Positions 34,160 through 42,462 of a DNA stretch of 64,000 nucleotides are shown piece by piece. Below the pieces are notes generated by a model. That model made no database searches. It was not told where the DNA came from and worked only from the letters and a program-made list of their open reading frames with translations. Source of the stretch: Streptomyces sp. ISL-96 (GTDB lineage: Bacteria > Actinomycetota > Actinomycetes > Streptomycetales > Streptomycetaceae); NCBI RefSeq assembly GCF_018614035.1, contig NZ_JAGGPA010000003.1, positions 79,328 to 143,327 of the forward strand, given 5' to 3'. The translations under genes and the position numbers were made by a program. The number at the start of each line of letters is the position of its first letter. The stretch's first letter is position 1.

Positions 34160-34540
34160 CGAGCTCAGCACCCACCGGACACTCCACCGCGGCCTGTCCG
34201 AGGGCCCTCCCTCTCATCGCGACAGGAGCGATGAGCTCACGAGGTGTCGATGATGGGCCCGGCACACCGTGGAGTCGACATTGAGGTCCCACACCCACGA
34301 AGCGGGATCATCCAATGCTCAAGATCCGCTTTCGATACACACCCTGACCGGGTCTCCGTTCGTACGGCGCTGGACGGAGACGGAGCAACCAGCAGCGCCG
34401 CGTACACGGCGTTCCACCCCCTTTCCCGGAGCCCTGCGCCTCAGCAGAGCCGCTCACTCAGTGCGGCGTGGCGCAGTTCCTCACATTGAACAGAATGTCA
34501 TGGGCACGTAAGACAGCCGCCCCTTCGTGCACTGCCCACC
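34160..34540. other. Intergenic stretch, nothing recognised
   Basis: Short frames only, with mixed codon usage and no motifs. Confidence 0.4.
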
Positions 34541-34564
34541 AGGGCACTGCCCCAGGAGACACTT
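34541..34564 (+). promoter_or_regulatory. Shared palindromic block, site D
   Basis: On the plus strand AGGGCACTGCCCCAGGAGAC then ACTT, matching sites A-C in base order and orientation relative to the downstream secreted-protein gene at 34959, though about 395 bp from its start. Confidence 0.6.
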
Positions 34565-34566
34565 AC

Positions 34567-34958
34567 GCCGCAATCCCCCTCCTTCTTAGGGTCGTTGATA
34601 CATCCCCTGCCAGAAGGAGGAAGGCAGGTGCGAGCCCCCTTTAAGGGGCCCTGATGGAGGAGGCGTCGCTCGCGACGCTCTGCCCTCCACAGGTCAGCGC
34701 TGTGCAGATCAGTCAGCAGCGCCTGTTGCATTGCCAGCCTTCAGTCCGGCCCAGGCGAAACAAGGCAACGCCGGCTAACCCTTCCGCCCCCGCACCTCTC
34801 CAGCCCACGACCTTCACCGAACGCAGAGGCATCGGCCTGGAGCGGTAGTCCACCGGCCTTCGGCCGGTAGGCGGCGCTGCCCGCAGAGGCCTGGCAGGGA
34901 CGAGCGGGACTGCCCGCTCCCACAGATCAGCAGTCGAAGAGGATGAAAGGGAAGATCT
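34567..34958 (+). promoter_or_regulatory. Long structured leader of the FN3-like secreted gene
   Basis: About 390 bp without a gene. It contains several stem-loops: the 13-bp palindrome CCCCTTTAAGGGG (34636-34648), ACCGGCC-ttc-GGCCGGT (34852-34868), and AGCGGG-actg-CCCGCT shortly before the ribosome binding site. They could form an attenuator or a regulatory 5' leader transcribed from site D. Confidence 0.4.
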
Positions 34959-36128
34959 ATGCAGCTTTCTCGTTCCGCAAAGGCGGCGGCGCTGTCCTTG
35001 GCCCCGCTCACACTTGTTGCGACCGGGTTCCACGCATCTGCCACCCCCGACCATGACCCGCGGCTGGGCACTTCGGCGTTCTCCATATCCGCCCTGTCCT
35101 CCGGCAAACTGAAGGACGTGTCCGGCGTCAGCGCAAACAGCGCGGACGGCAAGACGCTGGCAGCACAGGGGTTCAGCGTGATGCGGGCGGCTTCCGGAGA
35201 GACGGCTGTTGTGGACCGTTCCTCGGCCCGCGAAGGGATCACCGCAGCAGCCGGCAAGTCCTTCGTGGACCTCTCGTGGAAGGGATACGCGAAGGACGCC
35301 CGCTACGTGGTCACCCGCGGCGGCAAGGAAGTGGCCCGCTTGGACGCGGGGGTCACTTCCTTCCGCGACACGAACGTGGCACCGGGAGCCGACTACCACT
35401 ACCAGGTCGCACCGGTACTGCCGAAGGGCGGAAACCCGCAGGCACGGCTGTGGGGCATGAAGGTGTCCGTCCCGGTCTCCGGATCGCCGACGGCACTGCG
35501 CGCGCAGGCGGTCTCCCAAGCGGCCGCCGCAGGCGTTGCCAAGACGTCCACCCTCTCCTGGGTCACCTTCATCCCACAGAAGAAGATCAACGCTCCCACA
35601 GTGGGATGCGACTACGGCGGCAAATTCCAGTTCGGCGGTGACGGGCGCACCAAGTTCGACTGGAAGTCCAGCAATTACCGCACCGCCCTGCATGCCACGG
35701 TCACGTGGAAGTCCAAGAAGGTGGTGGGCAACAAGGACGTCCGCTCCACCAACGTCTACGTGAAGAAGACCGGCAGGAAGGTCGCCACCAAGACTGCCAC
35801 CAGCAAGCACATGTCGGCCAAGAAGCTGGGCTCCGGCAGCAACTACGTGGACGTGCGGATGTCCCTGCACGCCACCAACCCCTTCTGCAAGGGTCTGGGC
35901 AGCGTCAAGGGTGCCATCAACGGGGCCTTCACCATCAACCTGACCAAGAGCGGGAATTACACCATCCGCTCCGGCAAGCACCGCCTGATGCCCAACCACC
36001 ACATCTACATCTACGACGGTGGCAAGGTCACCAACGTCTACACCCGCAAGTACGCCAACGCCTCGTGCCTGGTCGGCTCGATTACCTGCCCGGAGGCCGA
36101 CCTGACCGGCACCTACGGCAAGTTCTGA
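34959..36128 (+). CDS. Secreted protein with an FN3-like domain
   Basis: A 389-residue exported protein. QLSRSAKAAALSLAPLTLVATGFHASA is the signal peptide. Residues about 95-180 (FVDLSWKGYAKDARYVVTRG, then TNVAPGADYHYQVAPVL) have fibronectin type III character. The C-terminal ~190 residues (from TLSWVTFIPQKKI) form a Lys/Gly/Asn-rich beta domain with cysteines in GCDYGG, PFCKG, SCLVGS and TCPEA, probably disulphide-linked. Function unknown; extracellular adhesion or toxin delivery are possible. AAAGGGAAG precedes the ATG. It lies downstream of shared site D. Confidence 0.75.
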   Translation: MQLSRSAKAAALSLAPLTLVATGFHASATPDHDPRLGTSAFSISALSSGKLKDVSGVSANSADGKTLAAQGFSVMRAASGETAVVDRSSAREGITAAAGKSFVDLSWKGYAKDARYVVTRGGKEVARLDAGVTSFRDTNVAPGADYHYQVAPVLPKGGNPQARLWGMKVSVPVSGSPTALRAQAVSQAAAAGVAKTSTLSWVTFIPQKKINAPTVGCDYGGKFQFGGDGRTKFDWKSSNYRTALHATVTWKSKKVVGNKDVRSTNVYVKKTGRKVATKTATSKHMSAKKLGSGSNYVDVRMSLHATNPFCKGLGSVKGAINGAFTINLTKSGNYTIRSGKHRLMPNHHIYIYDGGKVTNVYTRKYANASCLVGSITCPEADLTGTYGKF

Positions 36129-36392
36129 CCGCGACGACGGCCTCCCTCAGCCAAACGGCGCGCCCGTACCCGCGCCCGATGGAGTCAGAGACAAGCCGCT
36201 CAAGCCGTCCAGGGCTTCGCCTCCTCCTGGCGCCGAGTTTCGTTGCTGCGCGGCAGATCGCCCCTGCAGTCCCACCCGTCTCAGGCTCAATGCCTTCGGC
36301 CACCACGGGGGTGTTTCGGCCCACGTGAGCCCCACGCGGCCCGTGCCGACCGCCGGCTGGAGCGGACGCCGAACCGACCCGACGACGATGCC

Positions 36393-36418
36393 GTACGGGT
36401 ACGCGTCCGTACCCGTAC
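36393..36418 (-). terminator. Stem-loop at the end of the APH-like gene
   Basis: Arms GTACGGGTACG / CGTACCCGTAC with a 4-nt loop, directly behind the stop of the leftward gene. The rest of 36129-36392 holds nothing recognised. Confidence 0.6.
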
Positions 36419-36419
36419 G

Positions 36420-37496
36420 TCAGAACCAGGGCCGCTCGCCGTGCGTGGGCAGTGGGCGCAGGGTCGGCCAGCGGGTCAGGAGGCGGGTGGCCAGGGTGTT
36501 GCTGAGGTGGGCGAGGGTGTGCAGGGGGTCGTGGCTGCGGGTCAGGGCGGCGACTGCGTTCAGGCGGTGGAGCAGGCGTTCGCGGGCGGAGACGTAGCCC
36601 CAGGCGAAGTCCTCGGCGGGGATGCGGGCGAGGTGGTCGGTGGACTCGCGTTCGGCGCGCTGGACGAGGGCGTCGCCGCGGATCAGCCAGCCTGCGCAGG
36701 CGTCGGCGAGGTCGCCGGGGACGTCCGTGCCGGTGAGGCCGCGCCAGGTGGACCGGTAGATGTCCTCGACCTCCGTGAGCGGGGTGCCGGTCACCGACAT
36801 GGCGCACCAGCAGGTCGGGAAGCCGATGCGGAAGTACGCCAGTTCGACGAGGCCGTTGCCCAGTGATGCCTGCTCGAAGTCGATGAAGCGCAGGCCCTCG
36901 GCGGTGCGCAGGTCGTTGCCGGGGCAGGGGTCTCCGTGGAGGAGGGCGTGGTGGGGGGCCGGGTCCAGGCGGTCGATCAGGTCCGCGAGTTCGTTCGGGA
37001 GTCCTGGCGGGACGGTTACGTCGAGTGCCTTCGCGAGGGCGAGGAAGGAATCGGCGTCGGCGGCCGTCGGCCCCGACCAGGCGGGAAGCGTGCCGGTGTC
37101 GGCCGGACCGGTCAGCGCGTGCAGGCGGGCCAGCGTCTCGGCGTACGCCGGCATCCAGTCGTCCACGGCCGCCCCGAGGTCGTCCAGGTGCTCCAGGACC
37201 ATCACCCGGGACGCCGGGTCCGTGGCGAGCAGCGCGGGGGCGACGGCCGGTCCGCCGGCTCCGGTGGCTCGGGCGGCGAGGCGCAGTGCGGCGACCTCAC
37301 GGGCGTACCGCGCGTCCTCGTCAGCCTTGGCCCCGGCCCCTCCCCCGCCGGCCGACTGCTTGACGATCACCCGGTCACCCCCGCGCAGCTCCACCCGCCA
37401 CACCCGGGAACGCGGGCTGCTCTCCAGCAGCGTGGCCCGGGAGGGTGTGCCCACAGCGGAACGTAACTCGTCACTCATCGGCACCTGGATCGGCAT
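36420..37496 (-). CDS. Aminoglycoside-phosphotransferase-family kinase
   Basis: A 358-residue small-molecule kinase of the APH/choline-kinase fold. VIVKQSAGGG contains the ATP-binding lysine, MVLEHLDDLG the hinge, HALLHGDPCPGND the catalytic HGD-x4-N (Brenner) motif, and LRFIDFEQASLGN the metal-binding aspartate. The substrate is unknown and resistance is not implied. It is divergent from the MarR gene across an 80-117 bp region with a CAAG-CTTG palindrome. Confidence 0.8.
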   Translation of the reverse strand: MPIQVPMSDELRSAVGTPSRATLLESSPRSRVWRVELRGGDRVIVKQSAGGGGAGAKADEDARYAREVAALRLAARATGAGGPAVAPALLATDPASRVMVLEHLDDLGAAVDDWMPAYAETLARLHALTGPADTGTLPAWSGPTAADADSFLALAKALDVTVPPGLPNELADLIDRLDPAPHHALLHGDPCPGNDLRTAEGLRFIDFEQASLGNGLVELAYFRIGFPTCWCAMSVTGTPLTEVEDIYRSTWRGLTGTDVPGDLADACAGWLIRGDALVQRAERESTDHLARIPAEDFAWGYVSARERLLHRLNAVAALTRSHDPLHTLAHLSNTLATRLLTRWPTLRPLPTHGERPWF

Positions 37497-37530
37497 GACG
37501 CCCAGGGTAGGGGTTCAGGTCTCAACGCCG

Positions 37531-37550
37531 TTGACGTCAAGTGTGCTTGA
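37531..37550. promoter_or_regulatory. Probable MarR operator
   Basis: TTGACGTCAA is followed at once by an overlapping TCAAG-TGTG-CTTGA inverted repeat, in the divergent region between kinase and MarR gene. TTGACG could also be a -35 element. Autoregulation is likely by family habit. Confidence 0.45.
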
Positions 37551-37613
37551 GGTTCTACGGTCGGTCTCATCAGCGTGAACACCGCACTACAACGACGAGT
37601 TGAGGGCAGAGCC

Positions 37614-38072
37614 ATGGAGTACTCGCACGACGACGCAGGACTCGTACGCCAGCCGATCGGTTACTGGAGCTGGGCGGCCCACAAGTCGGTCGTCACCCAC
37701 ATCCGCACCGCCCTCGCGGAGCTCGGCCTCACTCAGCCCCAGTGGTGGATCCTGAGCCAGCTCGTCGACCACCCGGAAGGCAGGTCCCGGGCGGACGTGG
37801 TGGCCGTCCTTGCGGGCTACCTGGACGTGGGCGCCACCCTGGAAGGCGACATCGACGTCCTCACCGCCAGGAACCTCATCACCCAGGGCGACGACGACAA
37901 GCGTCTTCGGATCACCGACGAGGGCCGGGCGCTCCAGAAGACCACCGCCACACGCCAGCAGGTCCTGCGTGACGAGATCCACGCCGACATCACGGACGAG
38001 GAGTACGTGCGTACGCTCAAGGTCCTCCAGCGCATGATCCACAACACCAGCGGCCAGGCCTGGCACGAGTGA
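37614..38072 (+). CDS. MarR-family transcriptional regulator
   Basis: A 152-residue winged-helix protein. LGLTQPQWWILSQLVDHPEG begins the DNA-binding part, the recognition helix lies in the LAGYLDVGATLEGDIDVLTARN region, and GDDDKRLRITDEGRAL is the D-x-R-x-x-x-L-T wing signature. ATG at 37614 has GAGGGCAGAG upstream; a GTG at 37575 would add 13 residues. Expected to act as a dimer repressing itself and possibly the divergent kinase. Confidence 0.85.
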   Translation: MEYSHDDAGLVRQPIGYWSWAAHKSVVTHIRTALAELGLTQPQWWILSQLVDHPEGRSRADVVAVLAGYLDVGATLEGDIDVLTARNLITQGDDDKRLRITDEGRALQKTTATRQQVLRDEIHADITDEEYVRTLKVLQRMIHNTSGQAWHE

Positions 38073-38180
38073 GGCACCGATTCGCCGGCCTCGCGACGGG
38101 TCGTCGCACACGAGCACCACTCGTCCGCCGACACCTCCGCCGGGAACGGTGCGGCCGGTGCGGCCGGTGCGGCAGCCGGT

Positions 38181-38837
38181 TCAGACGCTGCTGAATGACA
38201 GCTTTGCCGCGAAGCCCAGGAACAGGGCCCCCGCCGCCGACGTCGCGCCCGCCGACAGCCGCTTGCGGCGGCGGAAGGTGGCGGCCAGGCGGGTGCCGCC
38301 GAAGATCAGGGCCGAGAGGTACAGCACGCTCGCGACCTGGGCGAGGGTGCCCAGCAGGACGAACGAGAGGGCGGGGTGGGCGTACGCCGGGTCGACGAAC
38401 TGTACGAAGAAGGAGATGAAGAAGAGGATCGCCTTCGGGTTGAGCAGGCTGATCACGAGCGCGCGCCGGTACGGGCGCTCCACGGCCGGGGCTTCCTCGG
38501 CGACGGCCGTACTGTCGTCCGCGCGCTCGTTCCGCGTGCGCCACATCGACCAGGCCGCGCGCATCATCCCGATCGCCAGATACGTCAGGTAGCCGGCGCC
38601 CGCGTACTTCACGATGCCGAAGAGCAGCGCGTTCCCCTGAAGCAGCGAGGCCACACCGGCCGCGGACAGCACCATCAGGACCGCGTCGCCGCACCACACG
38701 CCCGCGGCGGCCGTATAGCCCGTGCGTATGCCGCGTCGCGCCGCGACGGAGAGGACGTAGAGGGAATTCGGACCCGGCAGAAGAATGATCAGGACGAGCC
38801 CAACGAGGTAGGTCGGCAGATCGGTGACACCCAGCAT
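38181..38837 (-). CDS. LysE-family amino-acid exporter (LeuE-like)
   Basis: A 218-residue membrane protein with six hydrophobic segments. VLIILLPGPNSLYVLSVAARRG is the LysE/RhtB signature, and LVISLLNPKAILFFISFFVQF carries the N-P motif of helix 4. Between helices 3 and 4 there is an acidic insert (ADDSTAVAEEAPAVER). It exports small amino acids such as leucine or threonine. The ATG has no ribosome binding site: a 14-bp stem ends 1 bp upstream, so it may be leaderless or start from a downstream codon. Confidence 0.85.
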   Translation of the reverse strand: MLGVTDLPTYLVGLVLIILLPGPNSLYVLSVAARRGIRTGYTAAAGVWCGDAVLMVLSAAGVASLLQGNALLFGIVKYAGAGYLTYLAIGMMRAAWSMWRTRNERADDSTAVAEEAPAVERPYRRALVISLLNPKAILFFISFFVQFVDPAYAHPALSFVLLGTLAQVASVLYLSALIFGGTRLAATFRRRKRLSAGATSAAGALFLGFAAKLSFSSV

Positions 38838-38838
38838 G

Positions 38839-38872
38839 GGCGGAGTGTCGCATGTACGTGCGACACTCCGCC
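38839..38872 (-). terminator. Stem-loop between Uma2 and lysE-like genes
   Basis: Perfect 14-bp arms GGCGGAGTGTCGCA / TGCGACACTCCGCC with a 6-nt loop. It lies 35 bp after the Uma2 stop and 1 bp before the exporter start codon, so it probably terminates Uma2 transcription and shapes exporter translation. Confidence 0.75.
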
Positions 38873-38907
38873 TCTGGGTTTCACATGGCAGGCAGCCGGG
38901 GCGCCTG

Positions 38908-39492
38908 TCAGTCCTCGTCGCCGTCGAGGAGCCGGTCTACGGAGAGTTCCATGCCGACGCCCACCGAGGGAGGAAGCGGGACACTGCTCCCCCTCTTGTA
39001 CGTCGAGCAGGTGCGATATCGGTCCCCCTCGGGGTCGACATACACCAGCACCTCGTCGTGCTTGCGGTCCGCGATGATGTACGCCGGAATCCCTGCCTCG
39101 GCATAGGTCTCGACCTTGGTCACCAGGTCGTTACCCCAATTGGAGGACGTAACCTCCAGCACCAGGCGGAAGACGTTCGGCGCGTAGCAGTTCTTCGCGA
39201 CCAGCGCGTCCTTGTAGTCGGCGTCGACGATGGACAGATCCGGGACCGCATAGTCGTCCGGCCCGGTCGGCAGCCACAAACCAATACCCTGGAGGACCTT
39301 GAGCCCGAGTGCTCTGCCTCCGGCGCTCAGGAACTCACAGCTGACTTCAAGCAGCACCTCCTGATGCGGACCGTCCGGCGGCGGTGTCACGAAAATGCCC
39401 CCCCTGATGATCTCCACCCGGTGCCCGGGCAGCTCTTCCCAGAGGCGGTCGGCAGCATCAGCAAGCGACGACTCGTGCAGTATTACGGCCAC
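38908..39492 (-). CDS. Uma2-family (DUF820) endonuclease-like protein
   Basis: A 194-residue PD-(D/E)XK-fold protein common in multiple copies in Streptomyces. HRVEIIRGGIFVTPPPDGPH gives the substrate-side strand, YAVPDLSIVDADY the first acidic residue (PDL) and FRLVLEVTSSNWGND the E-V-x core in which the usual lysine is replaced by threonine/serine. KVETYAEAGIPAYIIAD is the conserved Y-A-x-x-G-I-P-x-Y motif. GTG at 39492 is chosen because GGAGG lies 5 nt upstream; the ATG 12 nt earlier has none. Confidence 0.82.
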   Translation of the reverse strand: MAVILHESSLADAADRLWEELPGHRVEIIRGGIFVTPPPDGPHQEVLLEVSCEFLSAGGRALGLKVLQGIGLWLPTGPDDYAVPDLSIVDADYKDALVAKNCYAPNVFRLVLEVTSSNWGNDLVTKVETYAEAGIPAYIIADRKHDEVLVYVDPEGDRYRTCSTYKRGSSVPLPPSVGVGMELSVDRLLDGDED

Positions 39493-39578
39493 GGCAACCT
39501 CCATTCGAGACCACTCTTCTCGAGCGTATCCACCACCACCGGCATTCCGCTCGGGATCACTCGTCCGAGGTACGGACC

Positions 39579-41159
39579 TCAGAACGCTTTCGTCGGCACG
39601 TACGTGCCCCACACCTCCCGCAGCGCGTTGCAGACCTCCCCGACCGTCGCCCGCGCCCGCAGCGCGTCCTTCATCGGGTACAGGACGTTGTCCGTGCCCT
39701 CCGCCGCCTTCTTCAGCTCCGCCAGCGCCGCGTCCACCGCCGCCTGGTCGCGCTCGGCCCGCAGCTTGGCCAGCCGCTCCGCCTGCTGGGCCTCGATCGC
39801 GGGGTCGACGCGCAGCGGCTCGTACGGCTCCTCCGTCTCCAGCTGGAATCGGTTCACGCCGACCACCACGCGCTCGCCGCTGTCCGTCTCCAGCGCGATG
39901 CGGTAGGCGCTGCGCTCGATCTCGTTCTTCTGGAAGCCGCGCTCGATCGCGTTGACCGCGCCGCCCATGTCCTCGACCTTCGCCATCAGCTCCAGGGCGG
40001 CCGCCTCGACCTCGTCGGTCATCTTCTCGATGACGTACGAGCCGGCGAACGGGTCGACGGTGGCCGTGACGTCCGTCTCGTACGCGAGGACCTGCTGCGT
40101 CCGCAGCGCGAGGCGGGCGCTCTTGTCGGTCGGGAGGGCGATCGCCTCGTCGAAGGAGTTGGTGTGCAGGGACTGCGTCCCGCCGAGGACGGCCGCCAGG
40201 CCCTGCACGGCGACGCGCACCAGGTTGACTTCCGGCTGCTGCGCCGTCAGCTGCACGCCCGCCGTCTGCGTGTGGAAGCGCAGCATCAGCGATTTCGGGT
40301 TCTTCGCGCCGAACTCGTCGCGCATGACTTTCGCCCAGATCCGGCGCGCGGCACGGAACTTGGCGACCTCTTCGAGGATCGTCGTACGCGAGACGAAGAA
40401 GAAGGACAGGCGCGGCGCGAAGTCGTCGACGTCCATGCCGGCGGCAACAGCCGTGCGGACGTACTCGATGCCGTCCGCGAGCGTGAACGCGATCTCCTGC
40501 GCGGGCGAGGCACCGGCCTCCGCCATGTGATAGCCGGAGATCGAGATCGTGTTCCACTTCGGGATCTCGGTCTTGCAGTACTTGAAGATGTCCGCGATCA
40601 GGCGCAGCGACGGCTTGGGCGGGAAGATGTACGTCCCGCGCGCGATGTACTCCTTCAGCACGTCGTTCTGGATCGTGCCGGTGAGCTTGTCGGCCGGTAC
40701 GCCCTGCTCCTCGCCCACCAGCTGGTACATGAGCAGGAGGAGAGCCGCCGGCGCGTTGATCGTCATCGACGTCGAGACCTTGTCCAGCGGGATGCCGCCG
40801 AACAGGACGCGCATGTCGTCGATCGAGTCGATCGCGACACCGACCTTGCCGACCTCACCGCTCGCGATCTCCGCGTCGCTGTCGTGGCCCATCTGGGTGG
40901 GCAGGTCGAAGGCGACCGACAGGCCCATCGTGCCGTTGGCGATCAGCTGCTTGTAGCGGGCGTTGGACTCGGTGGCGGTACCGAAACCGGCGTACTGGCG
41001 CATCGTCCATGGCCGGCCCGTGTACATCGACGGGTACACGCCACGCGTGAAGGGGTACTTGCCGGGCTCGCCCAGCTTCTCCGCGGGGTCCCAGCCCTCC
41101 AGGGCGTCCGGCCCGTACACCGGCTCAATAGGCAGTCCCGACTCCGACTCGCGCGCCAT
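39579..41159 (-). CDS. Coenzyme B12-dependent acyl-CoA mutase large subunit (methylmalonyl-CoA mutase family)
   Basis: A 526-residue alpha/beta-barrel subunit without the C-terminal B12-binding domain. [24 protein letters not shown] is the family signature. The retained tyrosine in RQYAGF and the arginine in [13 protein letters not shown] correspond to residues that hold a carboxylated acyl-CoA in methylmalonyl-CoA mutase (isobutyryl-CoA mutase has F and Q). This favours a dicarboxylic substrate; inference. [20 protein letters not shown] follows. The small B12-binding subunit must be encoded elsewhere. GGGAGG precedes the ATG. Confidence 0.88.
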   Translation of the reverse strand: MARESESGLPIEPVYGPDALEGWDPAEKLGEPGKYPFTRGVYPSMYTGRPWTMRQYAGFGTATESNARYKQLIANGTMGLSVAFDLPTQMGHDSDAEIASGEVGKVGVAIDSIDDMRVLFGGIPLDKVSTSMTINAPAALLLLMYQLVGEEQGVPADKLTGTIQNDVLKEYIARGTYIFPPKPSLRLIADIFKYCKTEIPKWNTISISGYHMAEAGASPAQEIAFTLADGIEYVRTAVAAGMDVDDFAPRLSFFFVSRTTILEEVAKFRAARRIWAKVMRDEFGAKNPKSLMLRFHTQTAGVQLTAQQPEVNLVRVAVQGLAAVLGGTQSLHTNSFDEAIALPTDKSARLALRTQQVLAYETDVTATVDPFAGSYVIEKMTDEVEAAALELMAKVEDMGGAVNAIERGFQKNEIERSAYRIALETDSGERVVVGVNRFQLETEEPYEPLRVDPAIEAQQAERLAKLRAERDQAAVDAALAELKKAAEGTDNVLYPMKDALRARATVGEVCNALREVWGTYVPTKAF

Positions 41160-41369
41160 CTGCTGTGCCTCCCGCTGAACGTACTGGCTGGTAATTAACC
41201 GACCCTCGCGACGGACTGTAGCGGCGAGCGTGCGGCCGGTGGAGAGCCGCAGGCTGGGACCTTGCTCACAACGTCGCTGTTGGTCGCTGTTCCCATCATG
41301 CGGGGGCTTTCGCAACCGGGCAGAGCGGGAAACAGTCCATAGGGACATACGAGATGCCGGGGGGCGGGG

Positions 41370-42272
41370 ATGGACGAGAACCAGCGGAGCAACAGAGCCG
41401 TGCGCAGAGCGGTGGCGTTGACGGCGGTAGCGGTGGTGGCCGTGACAGCGGGGTGTACGGCGCGGGCGAGCGGGGTGGGAGCGGGAGCGGCGGCGGGCGT
41501 GACGAAGTCGGCGGCTCCCGCTCCCGCGCATGAAGCCGCGATCGCGTCGCCGGACACAGCCGCCCCCACCGAGACCCAGTCGCAGACGCCCGCGCCCAAC
41601 CGCACGCCCACTCTCAGGCCCGAGCCGCCGGCGCCGGCGCCCAGGATCCTCATGGCCAGCGGATCCGAAGGCGCCCAAGTACGCGAGCTCCAGGCCCGGC
41701 TGCGCCAGATCGGCCACTTCAACCGCACTCCGACCGGCCACTACGCCTCGGTCACCGCCGCCGCCGTCTCCTCGTTCCAGGACAAGCGCGGCCTGCCCCA
41801 CACGGGCACCACCGACACCGTCACCTGGGACAAGCTCCTCGGGATGACCAGGAAGCCGACGCGCGCCGAGCTGCACCCGACGACCGCCAACCCGGTCGCC
41901 AAGCCCGACCCGCGCTGTATGCGGGGCCGGGTCCTGTGCATCAGCAAGACCAGCCGCACGCTGTCCTGGATGGTGGAGGGGCGGGTCGTCTCGGCGATGG
42001 ATGTGCGGTTCGGATCGCAGTACACGCCCACCCGCGAGGGGACGTTCACCGTGTACTGGAAGTCCCGCCACCACGTCTCGACGCTGTACGACAGCCCCAT
42101 GCCGTACGCCCTGTTCTTCAGCGGCGGGCAGGCCGTCCACTACTCGTCGGACTTCGCGGCCCGCGGCTACAGCGGTGCTTCGCACGGCTGCGTCAACGTC
42201 CGGGACGAGGGGAAGATCGCGAGCCTGTTCTCGCAGGTGCGCAACGGCGACAAGGTCGTCATCTACTGGTAG
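41370..42272 (+). CDS. L,D-transpeptidase lipoprotein with peptidoglycan-binding domain
   Basis: A 300-residue exported lipoprotein. AVVAVTAGC is the lipobox (cysteine about 29). A Pro/Ala/Thr-rich linker to about residue 92 is followed by a PG_binding_1 domain ([20 protein letters not shown]). The YkuD catalytic domain (about 185-300) ends [20 protein letters not shown] then VRD, with the nucleophile cysteine in SHGCVN. It makes 3-3 cross-links in the wall. ATG at 41370 directly follows GGGGCGGGG. Confidence 0.9.
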   Translation: MDENQRSNRAVRRAVALTAVAVVAVTAGCTARASGVGAGAAAGVTKSAAPAPAHEAAIASPDTAAPTETQSQTPAPNRTPTLRPEPPAPAPRILMASGSEGAQVRELQARLRQIGHFNRTPTGHYASVTAAAVSSFQDKRGLPHTGTTDTVTWDKLLGMTRKPTRAELHPTTANPVAKPDPRCMRGRVLCISKTSRTLSWMVEGRVVSAMDVRFGSQYTPTREGTFTVYWKSRHHVSTLYDSPMPYALFFSGGQAVHYSSDFAARGYSGASHGCVNVRDEGKIASLFSQVRNGDKVVIYW

Positions 42273-42291
42273 CGGATGAGGGAGAAGAAGT

Positions 42292-42330
42292 GGCGCGGGC
42301 GGGACCGGGGGAACGTGTCCCGCCCGCGCC
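42292..42330 (+). terminator. Terminator of the L,D-transpeptidase gene
   Basis: Perfect 14-bp stem GGCGCGGGCGGGAC / GTCCCGCCCGCGCC with an 11-nt loop, 20 bp after the stop. Confidence 0.85.
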
Positions 42331-42462
42331 TGTTGCGCGGAGCCGAAGGTACGGGGGGAACCCCGGCTCGTCGCGCTGCCGATGACCAGTCGGCTCACTC
42401 TCTACTGCGTCACCCGCTCGAAAAACGTCACACCTGCGTGAGCGCGGCAATAAAAGCGCAGG

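Noticed and set aside
36420..37496. Aminoglycoside resistance gene
   Set aside because: Only the general APH kinase fold is shown; many Streptomyces homologues act on unrelated metabolites, so no resistance is claimed.
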